Source: Poteriospumella lacustris (lineage: Eukaryota; Sar; Chrysophyceae; Chromulinales; Dinobryaceae). From it: a stretch of DNA of 20,478 nt. Shown here piece after piece: positions 8,616-15,996 of the stretch. The notes under the pieces are model-generated. The model was not told where the DNA came from. It saw only the letters and a program-made list of their open reading frames with translations, and ran no database searches. How positions within the stretch are numbered: the first letter of the stretch is position 1; the number at the start of each line of letters is the position of its first letter. The stretch is from contig SMOI01000499.1 of the NCBI GenBank assembly GCA_008000375.1, positions 1-20,478 of the forward strand. Direction: 5' to 3'. Made by a program: the position numbers and the translations under genes.

Positions 8616-9493
8616 TACTCGCATATAGGTGGTCTACTTCTCTTGTGATATAATAGTAGGTGCTCCAGTCAACCGCGTCTCGCTGCCGTGTGGCACTGCT
8701 GGTGTTGTGTACAGAAGACACAGGATATAACGGCAGCAATAGCGGACCGCTCGACATCCCAGGTGTACACCTGTGTAGGGGCTGGGTGGGTGGTGTGTAC
8801 AGAAGACACAGGGTACAACGGCAGCGATAGCGGACCGCTGGACATCCCAGGTGTACACCTGTGTAGGGGCTGGGTGGGTGGTGTGTACAGAAGACACAGG
8901 GTACAACGGCAGCGATAGCGGACCATTCGACATCACAGGTGTACACCTGTCTGGGGGCTGTGGTGTGCACAGAAGACATGGGGCACAACGGCAGCCATAG
9001 CGAACCACTCGACACCGCAGGTGTACACCTGTCTGGGGTCTGGGGGCTGGGTAGGTGGGTGGTGTGTACAGAAGACACAGGGTACAAAGGCAGCGATAGC
9101 GTACCGCTCGACATCCCAGGTGTACAGTTGTATAGTCTCACCGTAGAGGAGCACGCAACCATACCGTGGTCATGAACCGACTCTGTGGGTTGTGTGGGTT
9201 CATCCATCTTAGGTGCACTCTCGTGGTCTAATGAGAGAGATGGGTTGAATTACAAGTATCTATAGCTAATGAAACATTAGGATGACTGTAGCTCTACGGC
9301 TACCGCACGTGGTACAAGAGCCGCACGTCGTGACGTACGTCGTGGTCCATGCATAAAGGTCCACGCTTGCTGACCAAGCATTGTGGCCAACGATATCCAG
9401 TGCCCGACTCAGTGACTCCTCTCTCACACACCCACACCAACCCTCACGATGTAATCAACGTCACAACTACCCCTGTGAGAGCGTTACTGGAGC
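8616..9493. other. Upstream region of copy 4 / downstream region of copy 5
   Basis: It contains the conserved leader (about 8616-8665), the five-unit array (8700-9133), and about 350 bp of non-coding sequence before the stop of copy 5. Plus- and minus-strand frames through the array are repeat artefacts; no supported gene. Confidence 0.55.
8700..9133. repeat. Five-unit ~88-bp tandem array with palindrome CAGGTGTACACCTG
   Basis: The ACAGAAGACA core recurs at 8711, 8799, 8887, 8969 and 9068 (spacings 88, 88, 82, 99). The first four units carry the perfect 14-bp palindrome CAGGTGTACACCTG (8760-8773, 8848-8861, 8936-8949, 9018-9031); the third extends to 16 bp. Units are separated by G-rich GGGGCTGGGTGGGTGG-type linkers. 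The array begins about 85 bp upstream of exon 1 of copy 4, so a regulatory role is plausible. Confidence 0.92.
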
Positions 9494-10405
9494 TCACGGG
9501 TGATAGGACGCCGCTCCTTCCAACATACCCGTCTTGTTGACTACGTTACGTGTATCCCACATGTCCAATGGCTGGTTGAACGATGAGGCATGGTAAAACA
9601 TGAAAGCCATAATGGTGACCTGGCTCACATCCCACGCATCTAACGGCTGGTTGAACGACGAGGCACAGAAAAACATATTCCTCATGTCAACAACCTGACT
9701 CACATTCCATGAGTTCAGTGGTTGATTGAACACCAGGGCTTCATGAAACATTTCCGTCATTGTCGTTACGTTGCTGACGTCCCACGAGGACAAGGGCTGA
9801 TTGAAACTCTTGGCGAGATAGAACATGTAGGACATATTGGTGACCTGACTCACATCCCACGTGGCCAATGGGTGATTGAATACGGCTGTATCCGCGAACA
9901 TAAACTTCATATTGGTGACACGACTGACGTCCCAGGCCGACAACGACTGGTCAAACGATTTGGCACCGTAAAACATGTGCTGCATCGTAGTCACTTGACT
10001 GACGTCCCACGTGTCCAACGGCTGGTTGAAGACCTTCGCAAAATAGAACATGCGCTCCATGGATGTCACGTTCCCCACTTCCCAACGGTCGATACGATCT
10101 TTGAACTTGGAATCGCGGAAGAGATCGTCCATATTGGTGACTCTACTCACGTCCCAATCGTTGATGTCCCCATACCGTTCTATTGCCTCTGCTCGTTTGC
10201 GGCACCACAACTTCACCGCCGGTCGTAGCATCTTATTGTCGAACGATACCCAGGCATAGTCTTTGATCAGTTGCCGTACGCCAAACGGCAAGATACGGCC
10301 TCCGCATTGCTCGCTCACCACGCGATAGAGACACAAGTCCAATTCCATTTTGATCGGACGGCGAGTACGACTGGCTTCATCGCATGGTGCTTGAGAGGTC
10401 GCCAT
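9494..10405 (-). CDS. DUF285 (BspA-type leucine-rich repeat) protein, copy 5, subfamily B
   Basis: This is an uninterrupted 303-codon frame starting MATSQAPCDEASRTRRP. The ATG context (ACATCATGGCG) is good and no in-frame upstream Met is evident. The N-terminus and LDLCLYRVVSEQC resemble the plus-strand copy at 13895 rather than copies 1-4, and no MEVVNE exon or ~88-bp array is seen upstream; I therefore call it a second subfamily. The head domain (LPFGVRQLIKDYAWV, LRPAVKLWC, INDWDVSRVTNM) is followed by eight 25-residue repeats close to consensus (FNQPLSSWDVSNVTTM and similar). The last repeat is divergent (WDTRNVVNKTGMLEG) and ends in SYHP, like the end of copy 4. Likely a protein-binding scaffold. 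Partner and location are unknown. Confidence 0.9.
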   Translation of the reverse strand: MATSQAPCDEASRTRRPIKMELDLCLYRVVSEQCGGRILPFGVRQLIKDYAWVSFDNKMLRPAVKLWCRKRAEAIERYGDINDWDVSRVTNMDDLFRDSKFKDRIDRWEVGNVTSMERMFYFAKVFNQPLDTWDVSQVTTMQHMFYGAKSFDQSLSAWDVSRVTNMKFMFADTAVFNHPLATWDVSQVTNMSYMFYLAKSFNQPLSSWDVSNVTTMTEMFHEALVFNQPLNSWNVSQVVDMRNMFFCASSFNQPLDAWDVSQVTIMAFMFYHASSFNQPLDMWDTRNVVNKTGMLEGAASYHP

Positions 10406-10616
10406 GATGTTGGTGGTGGAGCGTGGTTAGGGTTGAGCGTTCAATAGAATGTGGCTTCTTCGACAGACAGAGAAGAGACGAACTCTTCACCGCAGCAGCA
10501 GCGGCGGAAGAAGATATTTCTTGATGATGATGACGTAAAGAGAGAGAGAGCAGTAGTACAGATGAGATCAGTTGAATGACACGCGACTGTTGCACGCTCA
10601 ACAGGAAGTATGATCA

Positions 10617-10661
10617 ACATGTGTACTGGTACACCTCGTGGAGGGAAAGAGGTACACATGT
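10617..10661. repeat. 10-bp inverted repeat, 25-bp spacer
   Basis: ACATGTGTAC at 10617-10626 is the exact reverse complement of GTACACATGT at 10652-10661. It lies about 210 bp upstream of the copy 5 start and contains the GTGTAC element also seen in the ~88-bp arrays. Confidence 0.7.
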
Positions 10662-10708
10662 ACATTTATAATCAACCTTGCCGTGTACCGGCGGGCGTTT
10701 CACCATCA

Positions 10709-10750
10709 CCGTCTCTCTCTCCCCTCTCTCCCCTCTCTCCCCTCTCCCTT
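10709..10750. repeat. Pyrimidine microsatellite, CCCCTCTCT units
   Basis: About four units of CCCCTCTCT or CTCTCT form an uninterrupted C/T tract of about 40 bp in the intergenic region. Confidence 0.85.
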
Positions 10751-11146
10751 CTTCGCACCTCCAGGGACTGTACCTTAGCTCGTAGCTAGCGATACTTACT
10801 AACCTGCCTGTGAGTATTCTGTACCCCTATTGGTAGCAATGATCTGATGAGACGATTGCTCCGAGCCGTTGGTGTTGGCGTCATCTGTGTCACGGTCGGG
10901 GACAGACGAAAAGGAGAACACGAGGAGTAAACCTCGTTATTTACTGGAGAAGGCCAATGGCACCATCGCGTGGCGCGGGGGAGAGCTGTACTAGAACGTA
11001 AAGCTATAGCACGGGTGGGGGTGGGGGTTGGGGGAAGAGACACAGGAGGCACAAGTGTGTGCAGGTTCTTAACGAGAGAGGCTCAAGCCACTGTTGCATG
11101 CGATCTACTGGTCGGGGTAGGTGGTAGCGGATCGCCGACGAGGTCA

Positions 11147-13382
11147 CTATCGCTGAGCTTGGGACCACCTAGTGCGACAGCGGCCACGGTCGGATCGCCT
11201 TCGACGTCGGTGTCCGTTTTCGTCTTCGTCTTCGGCATCGCCGTCCACCGTCGGTGCGGCCACGGCCACGGCAACGGCCACTGGTGGAACCCGCTGCCCA
11301 TCGGTAGGTCGGGCTGCCACGGGAGGTGAAGGGCTGCCACGGGGCTCCGCAGAAGGTTTACTCCTCGGACAGCTCTCGTCATCGTCGTCCGGTGTCGCTG
11401 AGGTGCCCTCGTCCACAACAACAGCCACCCCACCCAGCGATTGTTGGAAGGTGATGTACGCTCGGAACGTGTCCAGATAGTGCAGACTAAAGCGCCCGCA
11501 GTCGGCGGCATGCACCTGCTCCATCGCGCGATACTTGTCGCTGGTGCAGCCTCGCCACGCCCACACCTCTACTTTCCACCCGCGTCGGAGCGCCTTCCCT
11601 GCCGACTTTAAAAACGATGCGCGGTGTCCGTCATAGGCATTCCCATCCCCCGTGACGAGGACGAGCGTATGGGCCTGCTCGGCATACTGGGCGATGGTTG
11701 CGTCGATCATGGAGAAGAGGAGACCACCGGCATCGACGGCCTGCACCGTGAAGCCCGCCTCCTGCCACTTCTTCCACACGAAACTGCTCGCAGACGGCTT
11801 CGCGCCAAAGACGATGCGCGTTTGGCAACAGCGGCTGTTAATCACCGCGCGCGAGAGGGCCCCGACCTTGAGGCGGACACTGAGATCGCGCGGATTGTTG
11901 TTGTTGGTGGCGGACAGCGGGCCACCACCACCGCCGCCGTCGACTGCCGCCGTCCCGGTCCCGCGGCTGGTCGTCTGAGCACCGAGATAGACGTTCGAGT
12001 TGTCGACGAAGACGTGGACTTTCTCTCGCTTCAGCGCCTCGATCTTCACGCGCAGGGGATGCGGTGACTCGTCGGAGTCGTGCAGCAAGGCCTCGAGCTC
12101 AACCCGCGCGACCGCGAGCGCATAGGCCGAGGGCGCGCTGATGGTGATTTCCGCTTGGGCTGCCGCCTCGGACACTCGAATCCCCACGCCGAGTTCGCGT
12201 TGGAGACAGCTGCGGTTGGCTTCCACGTAGCTCAGCTGCGCAGGCGGACACGCGATCGTACCGCTGGCTGTGTCCGCGCGATCGCTTAGTCGCTCGTGGT
12301 GGGTCACCGTCACAGGCGACGGTGCTCGGGGCCCGTGCGGCGTTGTCGTCTTCGACGCTGACGCCGACGCCGACGCCGACGCCTCCGCTTCCGCTTCCGC
12401 TTCCGCCTGGTCTTGTGCTGTCGCTGGTGCTGATGCGGATGCTGTTGCTGGTGTAGCAGCGTCCTTCGCAGGTGATACAGCCGCAGCCGCAGCCGCAGCC
12501 GCAGCAGAGCCAGAGGCAGCACGAGCTTCCGCAGCATCGGCCGCAGCGGCTCTCATGCTCGCGCGATCCAGGGCTTTGCTGTCTTGGGGCTTCCCCGACA
12601 ACGTCCGTTTCGCCTGAGGACATCAACACATGGGAATCGGGGCGGTTGAGAGGCACGAACACGCGGCTGGGTCATGGGCACAGCGACACCACGTACCGCA
12701 GGGAGAATGGTGACGCCACTGCTCGTTGGAGGCACAGGCAAAGACGCTCTAAGGGCCGTGGAGGCCGAAAAGGCCGTAGATGCCGTGGAGGCCGTGGTTG
12801 CTGGTGGAGCGGCTACCGGAGCGGCAGTAGGAGCGGCAGCAGGAGCGGCAACGGCGGCAGGCTTGGCAGGGACAGGGACACGGTACATGTCCATGGCCGA
12901 CGGCTGCGTCATCACCCTTTGCCCACCGAGAGACGCCAACACGTCGTTTGGTTGAATGGCCATTGCCAAGGCTTGCGAAGCAACTGTATTGGCAGCAGGA
13001 GGAGCGTTTGCAGGAGCGACGGCAGCAGCGGCAGTCTCAGCAGGCACCTCGGCCATCGTGAATGTCTTCTGTAGAAGGTGCATGTTCAAGAATTGCGAGG
13101 CATATGTATTGGCAGCATTGTAAGCAGTCGCATTGTCATATCCATCGCTCTTGTACTTTTCAAACAGGGTGCTGAACGTGGTCGAGTAGTAGTTCGTCAA
13201 GTCGGGGTGCACATTGGCGCTGCGTTTGAATGACAAGAGCAACGTCACTGTTCATACGCACACGTTGCTATATGTGAGGAAAGGTTCGGAAAGACTTACG
13301 CTGGTGCTCCGTAACAATTGTGTGTCGTGGACTTCGACGCCGTCTCAGGCTTTCCCTTCGTCTGGTTTCTTTTCCGAGCCAT
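11147..13382 (-). CDS. KH-like + NYN (PIN-type) ribonuclease-like protein, three inferred exons
   Basis: I join three exons: 13300-13382, 12697-13219 and 11147-12613, giving 690 aa. Intron 1 (13220-13299, 80 bp) has donor GTAAGT and a pyrimidine-rich acceptor ending CGCAG. Intron 2 (12614-12696, 83 bp) has donor GTACGT and acceptor CCTCAG. Both joins keep the frame, and the third exon has no ATG before its Ala-rich stretch. The N-terminus is MARKRNQTKGKPETASK, followed by ANVHPDLTNYYSTTFSTLF. The middle (about 80-310) is Ala/Pro/Glu-rich low complexity. Residues about 329-381 look KH-like (CLQRELGVGIRV...ITISAPSAYALAVARVELE). Residues 401-592 form the NYN domain, with VHVFVDNSNVYLG (Asp406), MIDATIAQYA (Asp506) and LVLVTGDGNAYDG (Asp525, Asp530), placed like the acidic metal site of PIN/NYN nucleases. 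A Gly/Asn-rich insertion interrupts the domain after the first Asp, and the C-terminus is disordered with an Arg-rich patch. Likely an RNA-binding endonuclease. Domain call firm; exon structure inferred. Confidence 0.8.
12614..12696 (-). other. Inferred 83-bp intron in the NYN gene
   Basis: Donor GTACGT and acceptor TGTCCTCAG. Removal joins the frame ending ...GVTILPA in phase 0 to the frame AKRTLSGKPQ... of the NYN exon. The latter has a TGA immediately upstream, inside this intron, and its next in-frame ATG lies well downstream, at the edge of the Ala-rich region. Confidence 0.65.
13220..13299 (-). other. Inferred 80-bp intron in the NYN gene
   Basis: Donor GTAAGT and acceptor TTGTCATTCAAACGCAG. 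It joins exon 1, which starts at an ATG (13380-13382) and ends in codon phase 2, to ...ANVHPDLTNYY. Without splicing the exon 1 frame stops at the TAA inside the donor. Confidence 0.65.
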
Positions 13383-13894
13383 TTTCAACAGGAATATTGT
13401 TGACAGTCTGATTGCGCTTTCTTAAATTATTGTGAGCAACGTGGATATTTAATCCTGTATATTCGGTGCAGTCGGTGTATTTGTTTTTATCCCATCTCAA
13501 TCTTTTTATCCTCTCTGCCTCTCCGCCTGCGCTGCCGCTGGCCGCCGTCTCTCCCAAAGCGATATGTATGTCATTGACGATGTTCATCAGTATATACAAT
13601 AATAACTGCGGGTTACTTTGGTACAATAGCAGGTAGGTAAACCTGGGTTTATCAGTACCTTTTGGGAAACTTAAAATGGTTATTATCGGTTAGTTGTGGG
13701 TTATGGGATTCTGGATTCCCGGATTCCATATTTTGGATTTTATTTCAGTTGATTGATGAAGCAAACACATAGTCCATGGTAGTTCAACTGGTGTTTCCAC
13801 GCCAACCACACTAAACAAATCTATAGCGTGGATGTGCATGTGAGTGGTTTACCAAAATCATCTGTTTCCAGACGACGACCCCATTTCCTCCACC
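13383..13894. other. AT-rich divergent intergenic region
   Basis: About 510 bp lie between the start of the minus-strand NYN gene and the plus-strand DUF285 copy 6. It is AT-richer than the rest and contains a GGATT-rich stretch (about 13705-13740: GGATTCTGGATTCCCGGATT). It probably holds both promoters. GTGAGT (13840) and TTTCCAG (13864-13870) close to the copy 6 ATG could be splice signals but would define only about 30 nt. No gene supported. Confidence 0.5.
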
Positions 13895-14722
13895 ATGACG
13901 ACCCCGTCAGCACGAGCCGATGAAACAAGTCGTACTCACCGTCCACTCACAATGGTAGTGGACTTGTGTCTGTATCGGGTGGTGAGCGAGCAATGCAGAG
14001 GCCGTATCTTGCCGTTTGGCGTGCGACAGATGATCCAGGAGTATGCTTTTGTGAAATTCAAAAACGATACGCTACGAGAGGCAGTGAAGTTATGGTGCGG
14101 TCAACGAGCGGTGGCCTTACAACGGTACGGGGACATCAACGATTGGGACGTGAGCCAGGTGACAGATATGACTTGGCTCTTCAGCAAAACCACATTCAAT
14201 GATCGCATCGACCGTTGGGACGTGGGAAACGTCACCTCGATGAGAGGAGTGTTTCTCGATGCGGACGTCTTCAACCAGCCGTTGGACACGTGGAATGTGA
14301 GTCGGGTGACGACCATGCACAGCATGTTTCGCGGTGCCGCGTCGTTTAACCAGTCGTTAGCCACATGGGATGTCAGTCGTGTCACCGATATGGAGTGTTT
14401 GTTCTCTCGCGCCGCCTCGTTTAACCAGTCACTGGACACGTGGAACGTGAGTCAGGTCACGAATATGGTCCAACTGTTCACCCGCGCCTCCTCTTTCAAT
14501 CAGCCGTTGTCCACGTGGGAGGTCAGTTGCGTTACGAAGATGTCGGCTGTGTTTGATGGGGCCGAGTCGTTCAACCAGCCGTTAGCCTCGTGGGATACGA
14601 GTCAGGTGACCAATATGGCGGGAATGTTCTTTGGCGCGAGGTCGTTTAACCAGCCGTTAGCAGCGTGGGATGTCCGGCAGGTCACCAATATGTTACATGT
14701 TTCACGGCGCCTCGTCGTTTAG
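13895..14722 (+). CDS. DUF285 (BspA-type leucine-rich repeat) protein, copy 6, subfamily B, 3' frameshift
   Basis: I start at the ATG at 13895 (CTCCACCATGA, good context), giving MTTPSARADETSRTHRPLTM, which aligns with the start of copy 5. The open frame extends upstream to 13844 without another ATG. Head domain: LDLCLYR...LPFGVRQMIQEYAFVKF, REAVKLWCGQRAVALQRYG and INDWDVSQVTDM. Six complete 25-residue repeats follow; the seventh is cut by a frameshift after VTNM (about 14694-14697), so the protein ends LHVSRRLVV. Shifting frame at 14697 recovers MFHGASSFSQPLDTWDMF to a TGA at 14760-14762. It is the only family member on the plus strand. Function as for the other copies: a probable protein-interaction repeat protein. 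The truncation may be tolerated because it removes only the end of the array. Confidence 0.8.
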   Translation: MTTPSARADETSRTHRPLTMVVDLCLYRVVSEQCRGRILPFGVRQMIQEYAFVKFKNDTLREAVKLWCGQRAVALQRYGDINDWDVSQVTDMTWLFSKTTFNDRIDRWDVGNVTSMRGVFLDADVFNQPLDTWNVSRVTTMHSMFRGAASFNQSLATWDVSRVTDMECLFSRAASFNQSLDTWNVSQVTNMVQLFTRASSFNQPLSTWEVSCVTKMSAVFDGAESFNQPLASWDTSQVTNMAGMFFGARSFNQPLAAWDVRQVTNMLHVSRRLVV

Positions 14723-14762
14723 CCAACCATTGGACACGTGGGACATGTTTCGGTCCACGTGA
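14697..14762 (+). pseudogene. Out-of-frame remnant of the last DUF285 repeat of copy 6
   Basis: It reads MFHGASSFSQPLDTWDMF then a stop in a frame different from the upstream repeats, showing a +1/-2 shift in the preceding TTACATG. Confidence 0.75.
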
Positions 14763-15281
14763 CCGAGGTTCAGTCGTCAAAGGTATTAGCAGAGGAGGTC
14801 CCTGGATGACCAAACACTCTCTCGATATTCTGAGATTGGCGCATTGCATAGGCTATGGCCGTGTGCTGTGCAGGTATATTAGCCGTCCCTGTGCGAGGGA
14901 CGCAGCCGCACATCCTCACATCGATCTTAATGTATCAGGCGTATCAGTCCGACGGTATCTACACTGTAATAGAAATCGTGTGAGCAGGCCGATGCGGTCG
15001 AACGCGTCTATGACCTGTGACCCAGTCGATGATGTAACAACGTAACGAACACTCAGCTTCTTCGCCAACCCGTAGACACCAAGAAGTCAGGCAAACCAAG
15101 AGTTTACTTGTAGAGTAATGATTTCTCCGAAGTGGGAAAGCTACGTAGACCAGTAGCGCAAGCCGCTGTCGCGTCGCTTCCGCGCGGAGTATACGGTGGC
15201 GTCTGATCGAGCAAACTGCAAACTAGTCCATCCCGGAATCGCTTGTAAAGCCGCTACGTGGCCCGTTATATGGTCCGTAGC
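14763..15281. other. Intergenic region without recognised gene
   Basis: About 520 bp with no supported frame, except that on the minus strand 15281 down to about 15144 stays open in the frame of the retroelement fragment after its TGA. Small perfect hairpins occur: CGTCCCT/AGGGACG (14884-14902) and CCGCTACG/CGTAGCGG (15251-15258 and 15276-15283). The second overlaps the edge of the long inverted repeat. Confidence 0.45.
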
Positions 15282-15448
15282 GGGCCTAGTCGATGTCACT
15301 CAGGCGTCAACAAACAGATGACGTAAGACTCTCGTTAAGTCATGCTTACGTATCGTCGGTAACCCGATGATCATGTCAAACGATCCGTCAATGACCTGAA
15401 CGTTGTTTAACACGATACTAAAAGTGGGGTGTGACGTAATTAAAATGT
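15282..15448 (-). pseudogene. Ty3/gypsy-like aspartic protease fragment (left arm)
   Basis: The mirror copy of the right-arm fragment reads VLNNVQVIDGSFDMIIGL, then PTIRKHDLTRVLRHLFVDA and a TGA, where the right arm has GACGCCTCA. The 3-nt indel and the stop show that the arms have diverged since inversion. Confidence 0.6.
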
Positions 15449-15665
15449 TTACAGCGGCAAAACTGCCCACGATGGGACATGAGCTGCCGCTGTAAACATT
15501 TTAATTACGTCACACCCCACCGTTAGAATCTTGTTAAACAACGTTCAGGTCATTGACGGACCGTTTGACATGATCATCGGGTTACCGACGATACGTAAGC
15601 ATGACTTAACGAGAGCCTTACGTCATTTGTTTATTGACGACGCCTCAGTGACATCGACTAGGCCC
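15282..15665. repeat. Long inverted repeat (178/181-bp arms, 25-bp spacer) of retroelement origin
   Basis: The left arm 15282-15459 is the reverse complement of the right arm 15485-15665, with about nine mismatches and one 3-nt indel (about 95% identity); the spacer is 15460-15484. Each arm, read toward its own outer end, encodes LNNVQVIDG.FDMIIGLPTI followed by RKHDLTR.LRHLF, which resembles the end of the aspartic protease domain of Ty3/gypsy polyproteins (the hydrophobic IIG motif). A transcript through it would fold into a hairpin of nearly 180 bp. A 9-bp direct repeat TATGGTCCG (15269-15277 and 15675-15683) lies just outside. Confidence 0.9.
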
Positions 15666-15881
15666 TCTGATTGTTATGGTCCGAGCGAATGGTTCGAGCA
15701 AAGAGGCCGAGAGATGGGTTTGCGGAGAAGGGTGACTGTTGAGGTGGTAGCAGGACGGCGAGGACAGTCTGCTCCATCTACGAGGACACCTGCGACATTC
15801 CCAATCGTTGCACGACCCATCTCCAATCGAAATAGAGCTCATTTACCACCCCGTAGTAGGGGAAAAGCTACGTCTTACTAA
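15483..15881 (+). pseudogene. Ty3/gypsy-like aspartic protease fragment (right arm)
   Basis: The open frame runs from after a TGA at 15480-15482 to the stop ending at 15881. Its first 60 codons read NILITSHPT..., then LLNNVQVIDGPFDMIIGL, PTIRKHDLTRALRHLFIDDA. FDMIIGLPTIRKHDL matches the C-terminal part of retropepsin-like domains in gypsy-type polyproteins. The catalytic D-S/T-G segment would lie further upstream and is absent. After the arm ends (15665) the frame continues with unrecognised Arg/Ser-rich sequence. There is no ATG start in the relevant part and no reverse transcriptase or integrase motif nearby, so this is a remnant. Confidence 0.65.
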
Positions 15882-15996
15882 CTTGGGTCAACAGGAACGG
15901 GGTCAAATCTTACTACCAACAAACTACACCCTACACCCATACGAACAACACACTCCAGAAGCCGTCGCAGGTAATGAGAACAGCCGTCACCCGGTC
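15666..15996. other. Spacer between inverted repeat and armadillo gene
   Basis: It includes the 3' part of the remnant open frame (to 15881) and about 115 bp of presumed 3' flank of the minus-strand armadillo gene. Nothing else recognised. Confidence 0.45.

Larger units (their letters stand above)
10406..11146. other. Intergenic region: 5' side of copy 5, 3' side of the NYN gene
   Basis: No supported gene. It holds TTACGTCA, a CRE-like octamer on the minus strand near 10531-10540 followed by A-rich sequence, a purine run (10538-10551), an inverted repeat ACATGTGTAC/GTACACATGT (10617-10626 and 10652-10661), and a CCCCTCTCT tandem tract (about 10709-10750). Confidence 0.5.

Noticed and set aside
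8572-9207. 211-codon minus-strand frame through the upstream array (repeated PVSSVHTT)
   Set aside because: It is produced by the tandem ~88-bp repeat lacking stops; unit lengths of 82, 88 and 99 bp do not keep a single repeated frame as a coding array would.
10425-10435. Telomere-like GGTTAGGGTTG near the start of copy 5
   Set aside because: It is less than two units and expected by chance; not evidence of an old telomere fusion.
15282-15665. Rho-independent terminator or bacterial attenuator
   Set aside because: The arms are 178-181 bp and encode a retroelement fragment, and the context is eukaryotic.
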